A DNA stretch of 64,000 bases from Luteimonas gilva. Its GTDB lineage: Bacteria; Pseudomonadota; Gammaproteobacteria; Xanthomonadales; Xanthomonadaceae. The notes under the pieces were generated by a model. The model had not been told where the DNA came from, ran no database searches, and saw only the letters and a list, made by a program, of their open reading frames with translations. Both the position numbers and the translations under genes were made by a program. Position 1 is the stretch's first letter; each line of letters opens with the position of its first letter. This document shows, piece after piece, positions 37,391-45,302 of the stretch. The stretch spans positions 248,001 through 312,000 of the forward strand of contig NZ_SZUA01000003.1 of the NCBI RefSeq assembly GCF_005239095.1, read 5' to 3'.

Positions 37391-38298
37391 CGGCGCAGTT
37401 CCTCGGCTTGGGCGCAGCCGAAGCGGCAGGCATTCTCCAGTTTGGCCAGCATGCGCCGCGCGCCGGCCAAGTCGCCGCGCTCGACCATCAGTTCGCCGTA
37501 GTACTCGGTGGCGCCCAGATGTTCCGGCGCGGCCGCCAAGGCTTGCCGGTAATAGTTTTCGGCGATGCCGTAGCGGCCCAGCTTGCGGTTCGCGAAGCCG
37601 AGGTAGGTGAGGATGTCCGGATGCGGCCCGAACGTGCGCGCCGACGCCTCGAGCGCGGCGATCGCTTCGTCGTAGCGCTTCTCGTTGATCAGGGCGACCG
37701 CTTGCAGATAGGCGCGATCGCCGCGGTCGTTGCCGGCGAACAGCGCGCCGCTCGCCGGCGCGAGCATCGACGAAGGCGGGCCGCCGAGCGCGGCTTCGAC
37801 GGCCGGAATCGCCGCTTTCAAGTCGGCCGCTTGCGCGCACGCGTCGGCGCAGGCCGCGGCGCGGCGTTTGAGATCGTCGAGCACGGCGCGGGCCTTGTCC
37901 GGCTCGCCGAGCTTGGCCCAGGCGATGCCGAGTTCCTGGTGGGCGGGAATCAGGTTGTCGTCGTACTTCGCCGCTTTCTCGAAGTACTTGCGCGCATCCT
38001 TCGTCTCGCCTAGCCCGGCGCGGGCCATGCCGGCCATGTAATTAGTGTTGGCGTCGCGCGGCAGCGATTGCAGCACGCGGCCGAAGGCGCGGTCGGCGTC
38101 CTTGTAGTTCTGCGCTTGCAGGGCTTCCACGCCTTTCTTGTATTCGGTGGTGGGATCGTAATTGCGCTGGGTCATGCTCGGCGGCGCGTTGCGCATGGCG
38201 TTGCCGCCTCCTCCGCCGCCGTCGGCCAGCGCGAGCGGCGCGAACAACAGGAGCGCGCCGCCCAGGACGGCGCCTGCGGATTTCGGGACTGCGGTCAT
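37357..38298 (-). CDS. Exported TPR protein, operon partner of the cytochrome c
   Basis: 313 residues. Signal peptide (SAGAVLGGALLLFAPLALA), a glycine run (GGGGGGN), then TPR repeats: GVEALQAQNYKDADRAFGRVLQSLPRD, NYMAGMARAGLGETKDARKYFEKAAKY, and further copies around 210-270 (RYDEAIAALEAS, RYGIAENYYRQALAAAPEH). It is probably periplasmic and may assist assembly or binding of its cytochrome c partner, whose gene starts inside this one. Two cysteines (CRFGC) near the end may pair. Confidence 0.85.
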   Translation of the reverse strand: MTAVPKSAGAVLGGALLLFAPLALADGGGGGGNAMRNAPPSMTQRNYDPTTEYKKGVEALQAQNYKDADRAFGRVLQSLPRDANTNYMAGMARAGLGETKDARKYFEKAAKYDDNLIPAHQELGIAWAKLGEPDKARAVLDDLKRRAAACADACAQAADLKAAIPAVEAALGGPPSSMLAPASGALFAGNDRGDRAYLQAVALINEKRYDEAIAALEASARTFGPHPDILTYLGFANRKLGRYGIAENYYRQALAAAPEHLGATEYYGELMVERGDLAGARRMLAKLENACRFGCAQAEELRRWIAAAKPDAS

Positions 38299-38582
38299 GG
38301 GTCGCCTCCGTCGGGGTGAGGGCACTAGAGCGGACGCCGCGGCGGCGCGCTCGCCGGTTTCGGACATCTCAACCTCGGCGCGCGCCGGGCATGAAATTAC
38401 ACCGGCCGGATCGCCCGCGGAAGCGGTTTCCGATTACCGGCAAGGCGAAGGCCTTCGCTTAGGAATCGTCTGTAGGAGTTCCCTGACGCCCTTTACCGCG
38501 TTTCGCCGACGGCGGGATTTGCGCCGGCGCTCCATCCTGATGCGGTTGGCGAACGGCCGGCGTGCGGGAGGGGGCTGCGACG

Positions 38583-38795
38583 ATGGAACGCAATCTGGTG
38601 GTGATCGAGCCCGCGCCGACCGGTTGGCGGGTCGCCGACGATCTCGCCGGCAGCGATACCTTCGCCACCAAAGCCAAGGCGATCTTGGCGGCCTACGCTC
38701 TGGCTTCGGAACGGCAGCAGCGCACCGGCCGCGCGGTGGCGATCAAGATGCCCGACGGCTGGGGCGGAACGATGGTGGTCGGCGCCGAGGCTTAG
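38583..38795 (+). CDS. DUF2188-like small protein
   Basis: 70 residues. The layout VIEPAPTGWRVADDLAGSDTFATKAKAILAA followed by RTGRAVAIKMPDGW resembles DUF2188 (a 'GGW' strand, a 'TKAEAI' helix, and a C-terminal 'DG' turn). It is cytoplasmic and the function is unknown. It lies 285 bases after the TPR/cytochrome operon, divergent from it, with no recognised gene in the gap. Confidence 0.7.
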   Translation: MERNLVVIEPAPTGWRVADDLAGSDTFATKAKAILAAYALASERQQRTGRAVAIKMPDGWGGTMVVGAEA

Positions 38796-38803
38796 CCCAT
38801 CAG

Positions 38804-38891
38804 TTGTGGGAGCGGCTTCAGCCGCGAGCTCTTTCCATCCGACCATTGCGAAACGCAAACAAAAAGCTCGCGGCTGAAGCCGCTCCCACAA
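38804..38891. repeat. Palindromic intergenic repeat, family A
   Basis: TTGTGGGAGCGGCTTCAGCC and its reverse complement ending CCGCTCCCACAAG, plus GAGCTC/AAAAAGCTC inner arms. It lies between the convergent DUF2188-like and acetamidase-like genes. Confidence 0.87.
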
Positions 38892-38903
38892 GCAGGCGCC
38901 GGC

Positions 38904-40271
38904 CTATCCCGACTTCGCCGCGTCCGCCTTCTTCTTCAACCCCGCCAACCGGCTTTTATCCAGCATCGCCGCCAGGCCGACGCTGCGTCCGGCCAGATTG
39001 GCGACCCGATATTCCACCGCCGACCCCAGCACCTGCGCGCATTCGGACAGGCTGAGGCCGTAATCCTGCTGCAGCCATTGGGTCAGGCCCGCCGTCGCCG
39101 CGCGCAAGGCTTCGTCGAGCGAGCCGGCCTGGCCCAGGGCCATCAATTGGGTCGGCGATTCCACCCGCGGCGTCGAGATCGATTTGCCCGGCAGCACGTC
39201 GACGGTGAATTCCACGTCCATCGATGTTTCCAGCGCGTATTGCGAAGTCTCGCCGTCGCCCTGCGCCGCGTGCGCGTCGCCCAGATACAACAAAGCGCCG
39301 GGCTGCATCACCGGCAGATAGATCGTGCGGCCTTCGGCGACTTCGTTGAAATCCATATTGCCGCCGAAGCGGCCGGTATCGCCGGTGGAGATCGGCGCCG
39401 AGCCGAAGCCGGGCGCGACCGCCAGGCCGCCCAGCATCGGCCGCAGCGGCACGCTGAAATCTTTCAGGCCGTTCGCTTTCTCCGGATAGGCCATGCCGCG
39501 TTCGCGATCCAGTGTCCAGCGCACCGGTCGGCCCAGATCCTTGGCTTGCGCCGCCATACCCGTGCCGAGCGCGCGGCCGACGATGCTGTCCAGGCTGTCG
39601 GCGTAATCGCGGTTCAAGCGCAATTTGTCCATGTGGATCGCCAGCGTATCGCCCGGTCGCGCGCCGACGACGAAGAACGGCCCGGTCTGCGGATTGCCGA
39701 ACAGGGCCCGCGTCTTGCCATGTTCGTCGACGCCGCCCGAATCGAGCGTGCTGGTATGCACCGTGTCTTTCGGCCAGATGGTCAGCACCGGCTTGCGATG
39801 CGGCGAGAATTCGTTCGAATACGAATCGGGCCGATAGTCGTGGCGCCGCGGCGGGCCGGGCGGGCGCGCTTCGATGCGGCGCGCGGCGAAATCGTGCGCC
39901 GCGCGCGCTTTGGCGTCGTTGGGATCGGGCAGATCGGCCCGGCCGGCGATATCGGTGCTGCCGATGCGCCCGTCGTAACTCGCGGTCGCACCGTTCGAAT
40001 CGGTGGCGACGAAGCGGATGCGGTCGCCTTCGCGACGGCCGCGTATCGCGCCGCCGTCCAGATCGCCGCTCAACTCGCCGCCGCTGGCGGACATTTCGAG
40101 CGTTTGGTAGACCGGATTGCCCCACAAGTCGACGACGACGAGCCAGGTTTCGCGCTCGGCCGCTTGCGCCGGCGCGGGGCCAAAGAGGATGCATATCAGC
40201 AGAAGTGAAAACGCGCGCACCGCGATCCCCGATTTTGTCCGCAGGTGCGGACTGTCATCGAGAGGATGCAT
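38904..40271 (-). CDS. Acetamidase/formamidase family protein, exported
   Basis: 455 residues. A signal peptide preceded by about 18 extra residues (RAFSLLLICILFGPAPAQAA). After an approximately 100-residue N-terminal beta domain comes the FmdA/AmdA fold with HTSTLDSGG, DTLAIHMDKLRLNRDYA, GGNMDFNEVAEGRTIYLPVMQPGALLYLGDAHAAQGDGE. The last contains the conserved DxHxxQGDGE metal/catalytic segment. Hydrolyses short amides in characterised relatives; periplasmic location here is unusual. A GTG near 40220 would give a more compact signal peptide. Confidence 0.85.
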   Translation of the reverse strand: MHPLDDSPHLRTKSGIAVRAFSLLLICILFGPAPAQAAERETWLVVVDLWGNPVYQTLEMSASGGELSGDLDGGAIRGRREGDRIRFVATDSNGATASYDGRIGSTDIAGRADLPDPNDAKARAAHDFAARRIEARPPGPPRRHDYRPDSYSNEFSPHRKPVLTIWPKDTVHTSTLDSGGVDEHGKTRALFGNPQTGPFFVVGARPGDTLAIHMDKLRLNRDYADSLDSIVGRALGTGMAAQAKDLGRPVRWTLDRERGMAYPEKANGLKDFSVPLRPMLGGLAVAPGFGSAPISTGDTGRFGGNMDFNEVAEGRTIYLPVMQPGALLYLGDAHAAQGDGETSQYALETSMDVEFTVDVLPGKSISTPRVESPTQLMALGQAGSLDEALRAATAGLTQWLQQDYGLSLSECAQVLGSAVEYRVANLAGRSVGLAAMLDKSRLAGLKKKADAAKSG

Positions 40272-40301
40272 TCAGAGCCGAAATCGTCGCAGCATGCGCA
40301 G

Positions 40302-40505
40302 CCCTCTCCCGCTTGCGGGAGAGGGTTGGGGAGGGCAAACGGTGCCCAGCGAAACTTGCTCAGGCTCTCCTTAAGGCGCGCTTACCCTCATCCGGCGCTG
40401 CGCGCCACCTCGCTTCGCGCCCGGCCCTCGCTTACGCGAGGGCGCTCGTCGGTGCGCGAGCCTGCGGCTCGCAAGCGCACCTCCTCGCCCCGCCGCGCAG
40501 GAGAA
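40302..40505. repeat. Family B hairpin plus a G/C-rich compound repeat
   Basis: CCCTCTCCCGCTTGCGGGAG at 40302-40338 is a family B copy. It is followed at 40378-40505 by a different compound element with nested inverted segments (CTCATCCGGCGCTGCGCG, GCCCTCGCTTACGCGAGGGC, GCGAGCCTGCGGCTCGC). Together they fill the 240-base gap. No gene is seen there. Confidence 0.75.
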
Positions 40506-40515
40506 GAGTCAAAGC

Positions 40516-40893
40516 TTACGCGGCGCCGACGTCGCGCCGCACCGCATTCAAATCCTTCACCGCCCGCACTTCGACGCAACCGGTCTGCGCCCAGGGGAAT
40601 TTCGAGGCGATTTCGATCGCTTCCTGCATGTTCGCCGCTTCGATCAGATTGAAGCCGCCGAGGATCTCCTTGGTCTCCGCGAACGGGCCGTCGACCACCG
40701 TGGTACGGCCATTGCGGATGCGCACGGTCTTGGCGGCCTTGGACGGCTCCAGTTGTTGCGATTCGAGCAGGCGGCCCTTGGCGCGCAGTTCGTCGGCGTG
40801 AGCGAAACAGTGTCGCATCATGTCGTCGGCCTCGCCTTCGGGCAGGGCTTCGAGCAAGGCTTCGTCGTTGTAGATCAAGGCTAGGAATTGCAT
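40516..40893 (-). CDS. YciI-related (DGPFAETKE) protein
   Basis: 125 residues. MQFLALIYND start, GRLLESQQL, VVDGPFAETKEILGGFNLIEA with the His/Asp-like conserved core of the YCII superfamily, and a C-terminal CVEVRAVKDL strand. Small dimeric alpha-beta barrel; in related genomes it is often near an ECF sigma factor, but none is here. The start at MQFL fits the family and avoids an eight-residue extension. Confidence 0.88.
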   Translation of the reverse strand: MQFLALIYNDEALLEALPEGEADDMMRHCFAHADELRAKGRLLESQQLEPSKAAKTVRIRNGRTTVVDGPFAETKEILGGFNLIEAANMQEAIEIASKFPWAQTGCVEVRAVKDLNAVRRDVGAA

Positions 40894-41025
40894 GGCGTCT
40901 CTCCGTGAGGCGCACACAAGTACGGTGCGGCGGCGGCGCGGTCAAGTGCCGGGCGCGCCGAACGGCCCGTGCCGTTCATCGCCTCGGTCCGCCTCTCCGC
41001 GGATTGTCCCGCCGATGGGCCGCCT

Positions 41026-41592
41026 TCAGGCCTTCATGGTCGCGATCAGCGCGTCGGTGCCGACCACTTCCGCGAACTCGGCGCGCAAGGTGGCCAGATG
41101 GGCGCGGGCGATGTCCTCGGCGGGAATGACATGGCCATCGGTACCGGTCAGATCGAAGCAAGCGCAGGCGTCGCCGACCACGATCGTGCGATAGCCCAGA
41201 TTGCTCGCCACCCGCGCCGTGGTGGAGACGCACATGTCGGTGCTGATGCCGAACAGCACCACGCTGGTCGCGCCGATCCGCCGCAAACGCAGATCCAAGT
41301 CCGTGCCGATGAAAGCGGCGTTGACCGATTTGGAAACGACCGGTTCGCCGTTCTGCGGATCGAACCCTTCCCGGAACGCATTGCCGGGATGGCCGGGCCG
41401 CAGCGAAGACTCCGCCATCACCGAATCGTGGCGCACGTGGATCAACGGCCGCCGCGTTTCGCGCCACGCGGCCAGCAAGCGCAGGCCGTGCGCTTCCATC
41501 GCCGGATTGTCGCGCCGGCCCCAAGGCGGATAGTCGAAGCCGCGCTGCACGTCGATCGGGATCAGCACGGCGTTCGCCTCCAACGGTTTCAT
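41026..41592 (-). CDS. Cysteine hydrolase of the isochorismatase family
   Basis: 188 residues. Catalytic triad Asp in LIPIDVQRGFD near 15, Lys near 95 (VVSKSVNAAF), Cys in GISTDMCVSTTARVASNLGY near 127. The cis-peptide region is GI-S-T. Such enzymes cleave C-N or C-O bonds of small amides or isochorismate. The ATG overlaps the stop of the upstream monooxygenase-like gene as ATGA, so they are one operon. A divergent Lrp-family regulator lies upstream. Confidence 0.88.
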   Translation of the reverse strand: MKPLEANAVLIPIDVQRGFDYPPWGRRDNPAMEAHGLRLLAAWRETRRPLIHVRHDSVMAESSLRPGHPGNAFREGFDPQNGEPVVSKSVNAAFIGTDLDLRLRRIGATSVVLFGISTDMCVSTTARVASNLGYRTIVVGDACACFDLTGTDGHVIPAEDIARAHLATLRAEFAEVVGTDALIATMKA

Positions 41593-41957
41593 GGCGACGC
41601 CTCCGGCGCCGCTTCGCGCCGCACGCCGCCGTAAGCGCGTTCGACTTTCGCGATGCGCAGTTCGAAATGCCGATACCACAAGCGATGGCCGTCCCTGCGC
41701 GCCGCCGTATGCTCGGCGTGGTTGCGCCAGGCCGCGATCGCGGCTTCGCTTTCGAAATAGGCCACGGTGATGCCGAAGCCATCGGCGCCGCGCGTCGATT
41801 CGGATCCGAGGAACCCGGGTTGTTCCTGGACCAATTCCAGCATGCGTTCGGCGGTGGCGTGGTATCCGGTTTCGTCCTCAGCGCTGCGTTGCGAGGAGAA
41901 GATGACGGCGTAGTAGGGCGGGGACGGCAGCGCGGCGAAACCGGGATGGTCGGTCAT
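41589..41957 (-). CDS. Antibiotic biosynthesis monooxygenase-like (ABM) protein
   Basis: 122 residues with the ABM fold: YYAVIFSSQRS (first strand), TAERMLELVQEQPGFLGSESTRG, FGITVAYFESEAAIAAWRNHAEHTAARRDGHRLWYRHFELRIAKVER. Small dimeric heme-free monooxygenases or ligand-binding proteins have this layout. Start chosen at MTDHP; a longer open frame upstream overlaps the regulator gene region. First gene of the operon with the cysteine hydrolase. Confidence 0.88.
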   Translation of the reverse strand: MTDHPGFAALPSPPYYAVIFSSQRSAEDETGYHATAERMLELVQEQPGFLGSESTRGADGFGITVAYFESEAAIAAWRNHAEHTAARRDGHRLWYRHFELRIAKVERAYGGVRREAAPEASP

Positions 41958-42065
41958 GGCGGAAGCGTGTGCGACGGAGAGTTCCACTCTGGCCGCTCGC
42001 ATGCGCCGGTCGCAACCCGGCAAAATGCCGGTCCGCGCCGGCAATCGGCCGGCGCCGGAGGGCGC

Positions 42066-42500
42066 ATGAAGACTTTGGACGAGATCGACCGCAAGCTGAT
42101 CGCGCTGCTGCAAGACAACGCGCGCCTGTCCGCCGTCGCCTTGGCCAAGGCCGTGGGCCTGTCGCGCAGCTCGGTGCAGGAGCGTTTGCAGCGGTTGGAA
42201 GCCGCAGGCGTTATCGAGCAGTACACCGTGCGCCTGGGCAGCGGCGGCGATCCACTGCAGGCCTGGCTATTGCTGCGCTACGCCGACGGTTTCAGCTGCG
42301 ACGACGTCATGCCGTCGTTGACGGCCTTGCCGCAAGTGCAGCAGGTGTACAGCGTGGCCGGCGAGATCGATCTGGTCGTGCTGGTGCGCGCCGATACGCC
42401 AGGACAATTGGCCGACCTGCGCGAAACCATCGCCATGCTCAAAGGCGTCGACGACGTCACCACGTTGACGGTGCTGCGGACGACGCTGAACCGCGGCTGA
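42066..42500 (+). CDS. Lrp/AsnC-family regulator
   Basis: 144 residues. N-terminal HTH (DEIDRKLIALLQDNARLSAVALAKAVGLSRSSVQERLQRLEAAGVI) and a C-terminal RAM/AsnC effector domain (VQQVYSVAGEIDLVVLVR, typical G-x-D/Y-D-L). It is divergent from the monooxygenase-like/cysteine hydrolase operon with about 110 bases between starts, so it probably controls that operon in response to an amino acid. Confidence 0.9.
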   Translation: MKTLDEIDRKLIALLQDNARLSAVALAKAVGLSRSSVQERLQRLEAAGVIEQYTVRLGSGGDPLQAWLLLRYADGFSCDDVMPSLTALPQVQQVYSVAGEIDLVVLVRADTPGQLADLRETIAMLKGVDDVTTLTVLRTTLNRG

Positions 42501-42659
42501 TGGATGCCGCGTGGGGACGAAAGGTTGCAATCGCCACCGATGACCTTCGACACGGGCGAGCGCGAGAAGGCGCCGCTTAGAATTGCCGCGGCGCAATCCC
42601 GGCCGGCGACAAAGGACGGGAAACGGCGTCATTCCCCACTTTTTTCAGGTCCGGCCAAC

Positions 42660-42974
42660 ATGATTTCCGCAACCAACACTCTCAAGAAAACCGCGTGCGC
42701 GCTGATCGTCGTCCTGGGCTTCGCCGCCGCCAGCGCGCAGGCGCAGAAGTCGTCGGGCAACATCATCGGCGACGCCGCCAAGGGCGACACCGTCGTCGTC
42801 GTCGGCGAAGGCACCGGGTTCCACCGCGACGTCGCCATCGATCGCGACGGCCGCTACAACCTGCGCAGCATCCCGCCGGGCGACTACGTCGTCACCGTCA
42901 AGCGCGCCGACGGCAGCGAAGCCCAGCCGAAGAAGATTTCGGTGCGCGCCGGCGCCACTGCCCGCGTGCAGTAA
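42660..42974 (+). CDS. Secreted carboxypeptidase-regulatory-like domain protein
   Basis: 104 residues. Signal peptide (TACALIVVLGFAAASAQAQ) then a single small beta-sandwich: DTVVVVGEGTGFHRDVAIDRDGRYNLRSIPPGDYVVTVKRADG. The NLRSIPPGDYVVTV stretch is typical of the transthyretin-like CarboxypepD_reg fold. It may bind carbohydrate or act as an outer-membrane extension module. A strong rho-independent terminator follows. Confidence 0.84.
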   Translation: MISATNTLKKTACALIVVLGFAAASAQAQKSSGNIIGDAAKGDTVVVVGEGTGFHRDVAIDRDGRYNLRSIPPGDYVVTVKRADGSEAQPKKISVRAGATARVQ

Positions 42975-43020
42975 TCGGCAAAGGTTCGCGCGATCCGCGC
43001 CAGCGGATCGGCGGATAACG

Positions 43021-43048
43021 AAAAAGGCCGGCGTCAGCCGGCCTTTTT
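43021..43048. terminator. Bidirectional rho-independent terminator
   Basis: AAAAAGGCCGGC, loop GTCA, GCCGGCCTTTTT: a perfect stem with A tract before and T tract after. It terminates the carboxypeptidase-regulatory-like gene and, from the other side, the convergent DUF3297 gene. Confidence 0.93.
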
Positions 43049-43066
43049 ATTTGCGAAAGCGAAGCG

Positions 43067-43309
43067 TCAGTCCGCGTCGCGGAAATACGCCTCGACCACG
43101 CCTTTCACTTTGAGCGTCATCGGATTGCCGCGCCGGTCCAAGGTCTTGCCGACCGGCAAGCGCACCCAGCCTTCGCTGATGCAGTACTCCTCGACGTTGG
43201 TCTTCTCCACGCCGTTGAAGCGCACGCCGACGCCGCGTTCGAGCGCGGCCGCGTCGTGGAACTTGCTGCGTTCGTCGGTGGACAGGCGATCGGGCGGGGC
43301 GTCGGACAT
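43067..43309 (-). CDS. DUF3297 family protein
   Basis: 80 residues. PPDRLSTDERSKFHDAAALERGVGVRFNG, then VEKTNVEEYCISEGWVRLPVGKTLDRRGNPMTLKVKG, a strongly conserved sequence in DUF3297. No signal peptide; probably cytoplasmic. The start at MSDAPP removes a 19-residue upstream extension. Function unknown. Confidence 0.9.
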   Translation of the reverse strand: MSDAPPDRLSTDERSKFHDAAALERGVGVRFNGVEKTNVEEYCISEGWVRLPVGKTLDRRGNPMTLKVKGVVEAYFRDAD

Positions 43310-43371
43310 GGGTGGGGCTCCTTGCGGTTCGGCGGCGATTTTCGCAGACCCCGGGTTCCGATGCATCCCGC

Positions 43372-43460
43372 TTTTGTAGGAGCGGCTTTAGCCGCGATCT
43401 CTTTCCTGCAAGTCGCTGCGACCTGATTGGAAAAGCTCGCGGCTAAAGCCGCTCCTGCAG
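43372..43460. repeat. Palindromic intergenic repeat, family A (GCGGCTTTAGCCGC arms)
   Basis: CTTTTGTAGGAGCGGCTTTA and its reverse complement ending GCCGCTCCTGCAG. It lies between the DUF3297 and msrB genes, which are on the same strand. Confidence 0.87.
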
Positions 43461-43469
43461 TGAGCAGGG

Positions 43470-43934
43470 CTAGGCGGCGCCGGCCTCGACGCCGCCGCGG
43501 TGCAATGGATCGGGCAAGGCTTCGCCTTGCCCGGTGAAGCCCAGCGACACCGAATTCAAGCAATGCCGCTCGCCGGTCGGCGGCGGGCCGTCCGGGAACA
43601 CGTGGCCCAGATGGCTGCCGCAGCGCGCGCAAACGATCTCGGTGCGGACCATGCCGTAGCTGGTGTCGCGGATCTCGCGGATGTGGCTTGCGTCGTACGG
43701 CTCGAAGAAGCTCGGCCAGCCGGTGCCCGAATCGAACTTCGCGCTGGAACGGAACAGCGGCAGGCCGCAGAAGCGGCAGGTGTAGACGCCTTCGCGTTTG
43801 TTGTCGAGGAACACGCCGCAGAACGGCGCCTCGGTGCCGTGCGCCAGCAGCACGTGGCGTTCTTCGTCGCTGAGCGCCGCGGTCAATTCGCGGCGCTGCG
43901 CGTCGGACGGCGGGGTCAGGTCGAAGGCGGTCAT
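43470..43934 (-). CDS. msrB: Peptide-methionine (R)-S-oxide reductase
   Basis: Reduces R-methionine sulfoxide in proteins. 154 residues with the zinc-binding CRFC and CARC pairs, [13 protein letters not shown], and catalytic RHCLNS near 130 (Cys-x-Asn). A possible resolving Cys is not obvious (FCGV near residue 39 could serve). The zinc-containing cytosolic type. It is followed downstream by a palindromic repeat and stands alone. Confidence 0.95.
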   Translation of the reverse strand: MTAFDLTPPSDAQRRELTAALSDEERHVLLAHGTEAPFCGVFLDNKREGVYTCRFCGLPLFRSSAKFDSGTGWPSFFEPYDASHIREIRDTSYGMVRTEIVCARCGSHLGHVFPDGPPPTGERHCLNSVSLGFTGQGEALPDPLHRGGVEAGAA

Positions 43935-43983
43935 GTCGTTCTCCTGGCGGCGTACCGCTGAAATACGGTCTGCGGCGCCGAAT

Positions 43984-44382
43984 TCAAGGCGCCGGGCGCA
44001 CCCGCACCATCCGTTCCAGCAGGTGCTCCATGGTCGCGTCCATGTCGGCGCATTTGCCCATGTGCACGGGCGAGGTCTGGATGATCGCGCTGCGCTTGGC
44101 GGTGAGCCAGTGGAAGCGCGCGCGCGGCGGCAGCAGGCCGATCGGCCCGGCTTCGGCGCCGCCTTTGCAGATCGCGGGGATCGAATCCAGATGCCGGCGC
44201 AAGGCTTCCATGTCCAGATGCGGATCCAGCGCCAGCAGCCGCGTTTCGTCGAGCTCGATCCGAGCCTCCAGATACCGGCTCGCTTCGCACGACAGGATCA
44301 CGCCGACGTTGACGAATTCCTCGCGCTCCACCCGCGGCACCACCCGGATCACCGCATAGTCGTAAGCGTCATGCGCGCGCAC
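43984..44382 (-). CDS. DUF3037 protein paired with HipA-like kinase
   Basis: 132 residues. [36 protein letters not shown] is the signature N-terminus of DUF3037, followed by a helical region and [17 protein letters not shown]. No catalytic motif is known. Its start overlaps the 3' end of the HipA-like gene by 14 bases, so the two are translated together; this pair recurs as a module in bacteria, as far as I know. Confidence 0.87.
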   Translation of the reverse strand: MRAHDAYDYAVIRVVPRVEREEFVNVGVILSCEASRYLEARIELDETRLLALDPHLDMEALRRHLDSIPAICKGGAEAGPIGLLPPRARFHWLTAKRSAIIQTSPVHMGKCADMDATMEHLLERMVRVRPAP

Positions 44383-45142
44383 GGATCGCCTCCTCGACGA
44401 AGCGTTCGCGTTCGGCGAGCCGCTTGGTCAGATAGCCGAGGTAGGCCGCGCGCTGCGCGGCCGGATCGGCGAACGCGTCCGGACCTTGCAGCCAGAGGTC
44501 GGGCAGGCTCGCGATGATCGCCGCGAGCTTGGTTTCGTCCAGCTTCGCCGCGAGCGCCGCATCGTTCTCCGCGATCCGCGTCGCCCACGGCAGCAGCACG
44601 TGGTCTTTGATCAGCGGAAACGCATTGCCCGCGTTCGCGGCGCCGCCGTCCCAGCCGTGATGGAAATACAGCGCCGCGCCGTGGTCGATCAACGCCAGCT
44701 TGCGATGCCAGATCAGCAGGTTGGTGTTGCGCGGCGTGCGGTCGACGTTGCTGACGAAGGCGTCGAACCAGACGACTCGCGAAGCCAGGTCCGCGTCGGG
44801 TTTCTCCGCCACGGGATCGAAAGCGACCGCGCCGGGCAAGTAGTCGAGCGCGAGATTGAGTCCGGCGCTGGCGCGGATCAGGTCCTGGATTTCCGGATCC
44901 GGTTCGGTGCGCGCGAGTTCCGGGTCGAGATCGATGAAGACGATCTCCGGCACCGGCAAGCCGAGCGCGCGCCCGATCTCGCCCGCCACCCATTCGGCGA
45001 CCAGCGCGCGTGCGCCCTGTCCCGCGCCGCGGAACTTCAGCACGTACAGGCCCTCGTCGTCGGCTTCGACCACGGCCGGCATCGAACCGCCTTCGCGCAG
45101 CGGCGTGACGTAGCGGGTGGCGGCGACGGTGCGGGGTTGCAT
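44369..45142 (-). CDS. HipA-like kinase-fold protein
   Basis: 257 residues with a PI3K/HipA-like kinase pattern: LYVLKFRGAGQG (P-loop-like and Lys36), a Glu in EWVAGEIGRALGLPVP, the catalytic loop SNVDRTPRNTNLL (Asp134, Asn139), and LIDHGAAL (metal-binding Asp153). The key residues look intact. Shorter than classical HipA (about 440), so the N-terminal dimerisation part is missing. It precedes DUF3037 in the same operon and has no HipB-type antitoxin nearby, so toxin activity is not implied. A target Ser/Thr protein or tRNA synthetase is unknown. Confidence 0.85.
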   Translation of the reverse strand: MQPRTVAATRYVTPLREGGSMPAVVEADDEGLYVLKFRGAGQGARALVAEWVAGEIGRALGLPVPEIVFIDLDPELARTEPDPEIQDLIRASAGLNLALDYLPGAVAFDPVAEKPDADLASRVVWFDAFVSNVDRTPRNTNLLIWHRKLALIDHGAALYFHHGWDGGAANAGNAFPLIKDHVLLPWATRIAENDAALAAKLDETKLAAIIASLPDLWLQGPDAFADPAAQRAAYLGYLTKRLAERERFVEEAIRARA

Positions 45143-45193
45143 CGCGCAAGAATACCGGGCTTTCGTCTTCGTGGTCGTGGCCGAAAGCGATGG

Positions 45194-45297
45194 CTTTTCG
45201 TAGGAGCGGCTTTAGCCGCGAGCTCTTTCTTCCAAATCGCTGCAATGTCGCGATTTGAAGGCAAAAGCTCGCGGCTAAAGCCGCTCCTACGAAAAAC
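45194..45297. repeat. Palindromic intergenic repeat, family A
   Basis: CTTTTCGTAGGAGCGGCTTT and its reverse complement ending CGCTCCTACGAAAAACG. The centre contains GCTGCAATGTCGCGATTTG, similar to centres of other copies. It lies between the MocR gene and the HipA-like gene, both on the minus strand. Confidence 0.87.
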
Positions 45298-45302
45298 GAA
45301 GC

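Noticed and set aside
44369-45142. HipBA toxin-antitoxin system
   Set aside because: The kinase is shorter than HipA and no HTH antitoxin gene is adjacent; the partner is DUF3037.
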